A stretch of DNA of 64,000 nucleotides from Symsagittifera roscoffensis (Eukaryota > Xenacoelomorpha > Acoela > Convolutidae): contig NW_026970698.1 of the NCBI RefSeq assembly GCF_963678635.1, positions 19,125-83,124 of the forward strand. The letters are read 5' to 3'. A model generated the notes under the pieces. That model did not search any database and was not told the origin of the DNA. It was given only the letters and a program-made list of their open reading frames with translations. A program made the translations under genes and the position numbers. Shown here one piece after another: positions 62,078 through 64,000 of this stretch. Positions within the stretch are counted from its first letter, which is position 1. Each line of letters opens with the position of its first letter.

Positions 62078-62644
62078 TACTTTCTTGGTATTTTAATTTT
62101 TTTTCTCTCAGAAACTCAATTTTTCGAAGTTTCAGTAGGTTTCAACATAGTTTCAGATAGATGTTTCAAAAATTGAGATTATCTAATAAATTAGTTAATA
62201 GATCAAGTTATAATAATTCTTATCGTGTTTTGAAGTTTTTTCTAAAAATTGTTTGATAAAAAATCCAAATTTTTGGGCAAAAACGTTTACCATTGACTTA
62301 CCATGTACCAAAACAACTAAGAAAAAGAACTTCATTTTACAATCTTCACGTAATTAACCAGTGATATTAAACAATTAGATAACGCGCGCCGAGATTTTTG
62401 CGAAAACACTAGAAATTTCTACGTAAAAACCAAAAGTATTCGTTTTTCTTACCATTTTTTTCCCATCACACAAACCATGAAACCTTACGATTGATGTTCC
62501 CTATCCTTAAACCTCGTAGAATCTCTACCCAATGTTAATACATAGCTACATAGCTGGAAGACCGCCTGACGCTCTATTCCTATCTTAAAACATGCGGGTC
62601 TTCGAGGACCCCCCCCCCCCTGATCAGCTCACTCTTCTACTACT
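62078..62644 (-). repeat. Right TIR of element C, copy 2
   Basis: As 58126-58697 with few substitutions. 12-base C tract at 62609-62620. Ends TCTACTACT at 62644. Confidence 0.75.
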
Positions 62645-62776
62645 CACGACCTCTTACTCGCTTTTCAAGAAAAAATTTGAAGTATTTATTAAGTTTTTTC
62701 AGCACTTTCGGAATGTGTGATGAAAGGATAAAACTGTAATTAGCTAGGTTAACCTATGTTAGCAAAGCTATTTTAA

Positions 62777-63040
62777 GTGAAAAGGTCATTAACTTGTCTG
62801 AATTGTTTAATTTTACTAGCCGATTTGGTCAGAGAATGTTTCCCTTTTTTGTTATATAGTAGTTATAATAATAGAAATTTAAATTTTTATGAGATAGAGA
62901 TAGCAGAGAGCTGTCGAAGACTGATGAGCAACAGAGAAGATATTCATAACCTTAACTCTATCAAGGATCATCTGGCAAAAGGGCGGTCAATTAGATTGCG
63001 GACCCTTAAGATAAAAAAAACTCTGTCACTAGCTTTTTGA
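62777..63040 (+). other. Short open frame in flank, copy 2
   Basis: 87 codons, same frame as copy 1 but extended (KDHLAKGRSIRLRTLKIKK) to a TGA after LSLAF. Starts with GTG or a later codon, so the true start is unknown. No family recognised. Confidence 0.25.
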
Positions 63041-63507
63041 ACTTGGAAACTGACTAACAGAAACTCACTTTCTCAATATTTGCGATAACTGCAATTAATT
63101 CTTTTTATAACAAGGGGTTCTTCTCTGTTCAATTCGCACCAGTTTTACTAAGAGAAACGATGGGGTCGGTTGATAGATCCCTTTGTTTCAATTAGTAACT
63201 AAAGTTAAGCATAAGCATCATTTAAGACATTATCATAGATCATAGCCGATCTGGTCCTAGGGGAAATAATATTTTTGAAGATTAAGGTTGATTTTTTCTC
63301 AGTTCTTTGACTGAAACAGATCTGCACTTGCAGCCTAGGCGTCAAACTTCATTTTGCCCCTTTTTTCATACCCTTGATGAAATTGACATTTGCAACTTAT
63401 TGGTTTTCAGCATAAAAAATTAATAATTTAAAAGATCTGGGTTATTATTATTTTTCCACTTGCCTCACCTAATTAAAAGTTCAAAGTCTTTTGTTAGGAT
63501 CGCAAAA

Positions 63508-63536
63508 GGACTGGGGGCTTTATCGCCCCGCTGTCC
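63508..63536. other. GC-rich hairpin in flank, copy 2
   Basis: Both stems identical to copy 1. The downstream sequence has lost about 11 bases (the aaacagtaaaacagt repeat), but the hairpin is unchanged. Confidence 0.5.
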
Positions 63537-63630
63537 GTTTTTTAAGGCAAAACAGTCCGTCTAACTGGCGACATTCTTGTTTTCAATATCCAGGCTAAAA
63601 GCAGCAGAAAAAGTGAGTCCGATCTTGAAA

Positions 63631-64000
63631 AAATTATTCAAATCGGAGATCTTATTTAAAATGTTAGAAAATTAAGTTAAACCATAAGTTAGTGTGCTAT
63701 TTGCATTACTACATAACCATCTTTTTTTCTTGATCCTAGTGCTATTTACAATTAAAAGAGTCTCTAAGTTAGCTTGGGAAAAGTTTGTTCCGGTCGCCCG
63801 CTCTTGTCAAATACAGACGCTTCTCCATTACAATCATTTTTAATCAGTTGTGCTAGTTTCTAAGGAAATCTAGATTTAATTATAAAATTAACCAAATATT
63901 TTATTCTCACAATATTTTTTTGAAAAAGCAGTCTCGATCACCTTCACATAAAAACTCCAAAACACATTACTTATTATTAATATTAAAGCAAAAAACTATT
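63631..64000. other. Unique right end, nothing recognised
   Basis: AT-rich single-copy DNA beyond the duplication. No open frame, repeat or RNA feature that I can support. Confidence 0.5.

Larger units (their letters stand above)
57832..63630 (+). repeat. 3.94-kb direct duplication
   Basis: 57832-59690 is repeated at about 61770-63630 with few differences; polymerase C fragment 59691-61769 lies between. The copies end together at 'gtccgatcttgaaa', after which copy 1 meets polymerase C and copy 2 runs on into unique DNA. Confidence 0.8.
62645..63630. other. Non-element flank, copy 2
   Basis: Begins CACGAC (62645-62650). This copy is continuous with the unique DNA to the right, so it is likely the original flank. 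Confidence 0.5.

Overview
This is AT-rich nuclear DNA from a eukaryote, most likely an invertebrate animal. There are no bacterial-style operons, tRNAs, rRNAs or CRISPR arrays, and almost no intact reading frames. Nearly the whole window is a graveyard of Polinton/Maverick elements (large, self-synthesising, virus-like DNA transposons). The support is a packaging-type ATPase relic, several relics of a protein-primed family B DNA polymerase, long terminal inverted repeats (TIRs) whose outer ends read AGTAGTAGA, and a perfect 6-bp target-site duplication. No integrase, major capsid protein or protease was recognised; they may lie left of the window. The exact host cannot be named from the sequence.

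Layout. (1) 1-4794 is the left part of Polinton 'A': minus-strand ATPase, nuclease-like gene, small unknown genes and a PC4-like gene; plus-strand 'orfX'; a GCAAA-rich spacer; then the C-terminal half of a minus-strand gene called here 'orfP'. (2) 4795-21062 is a second, 16.3-kb element 'B' inserted inside orfP of A. CACATG stands on both sides (4789-4794 and 21063-21068), and the N-terminal half of orfP resumes at 21063. B has TIRs (4795-6267 and 18646-21062), two copies of a 5-kb palindromic core 'E', and a stretch of unknown content 'S'. Each E holds two head-to-head copies of the module orfP-spacer-orfX-PC4-like. (3) 21063-25788 returns to A: the start of orfP, a regulatory region with 52-bp boxes and an array of CRE-like sites, then a broken zinc-finger/polymerase gene.

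(4) The segment 9947-25788 was then amplified as a direct tandem array: unit I 9947-25788, unit II 25789-42169, unit III 42170 to about 57.8 kb. All junctions are of the same kind and the polymerase lesions are shared, so the gene was already dead before amplification. (5) At about 57.81-57.83 kb unit III switches to the sequence of a third, more diverged Polinton 'C'. C supplies a polymerase 3' end, a TIR and non-element flank, all present twice in a 3.94-kb direct duplication (57.83-59.69 and 61.77-63.63 kb, with a C polymerase fragment between). From about 63.63 kb the sequence is unique.

In the living parent element, orfP (minus) and the polymerase (plus) would have been divergent genes sharing one control region. 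The ATPase, nuclease-like, PC4-like and orfX genes form the rest of the visible gene set. Everything coding-like here is best read as pseudogene. The value of the window lies in its architecture: nested insertion, palindromic core, tandem amplification, and a conserved regulatory region.
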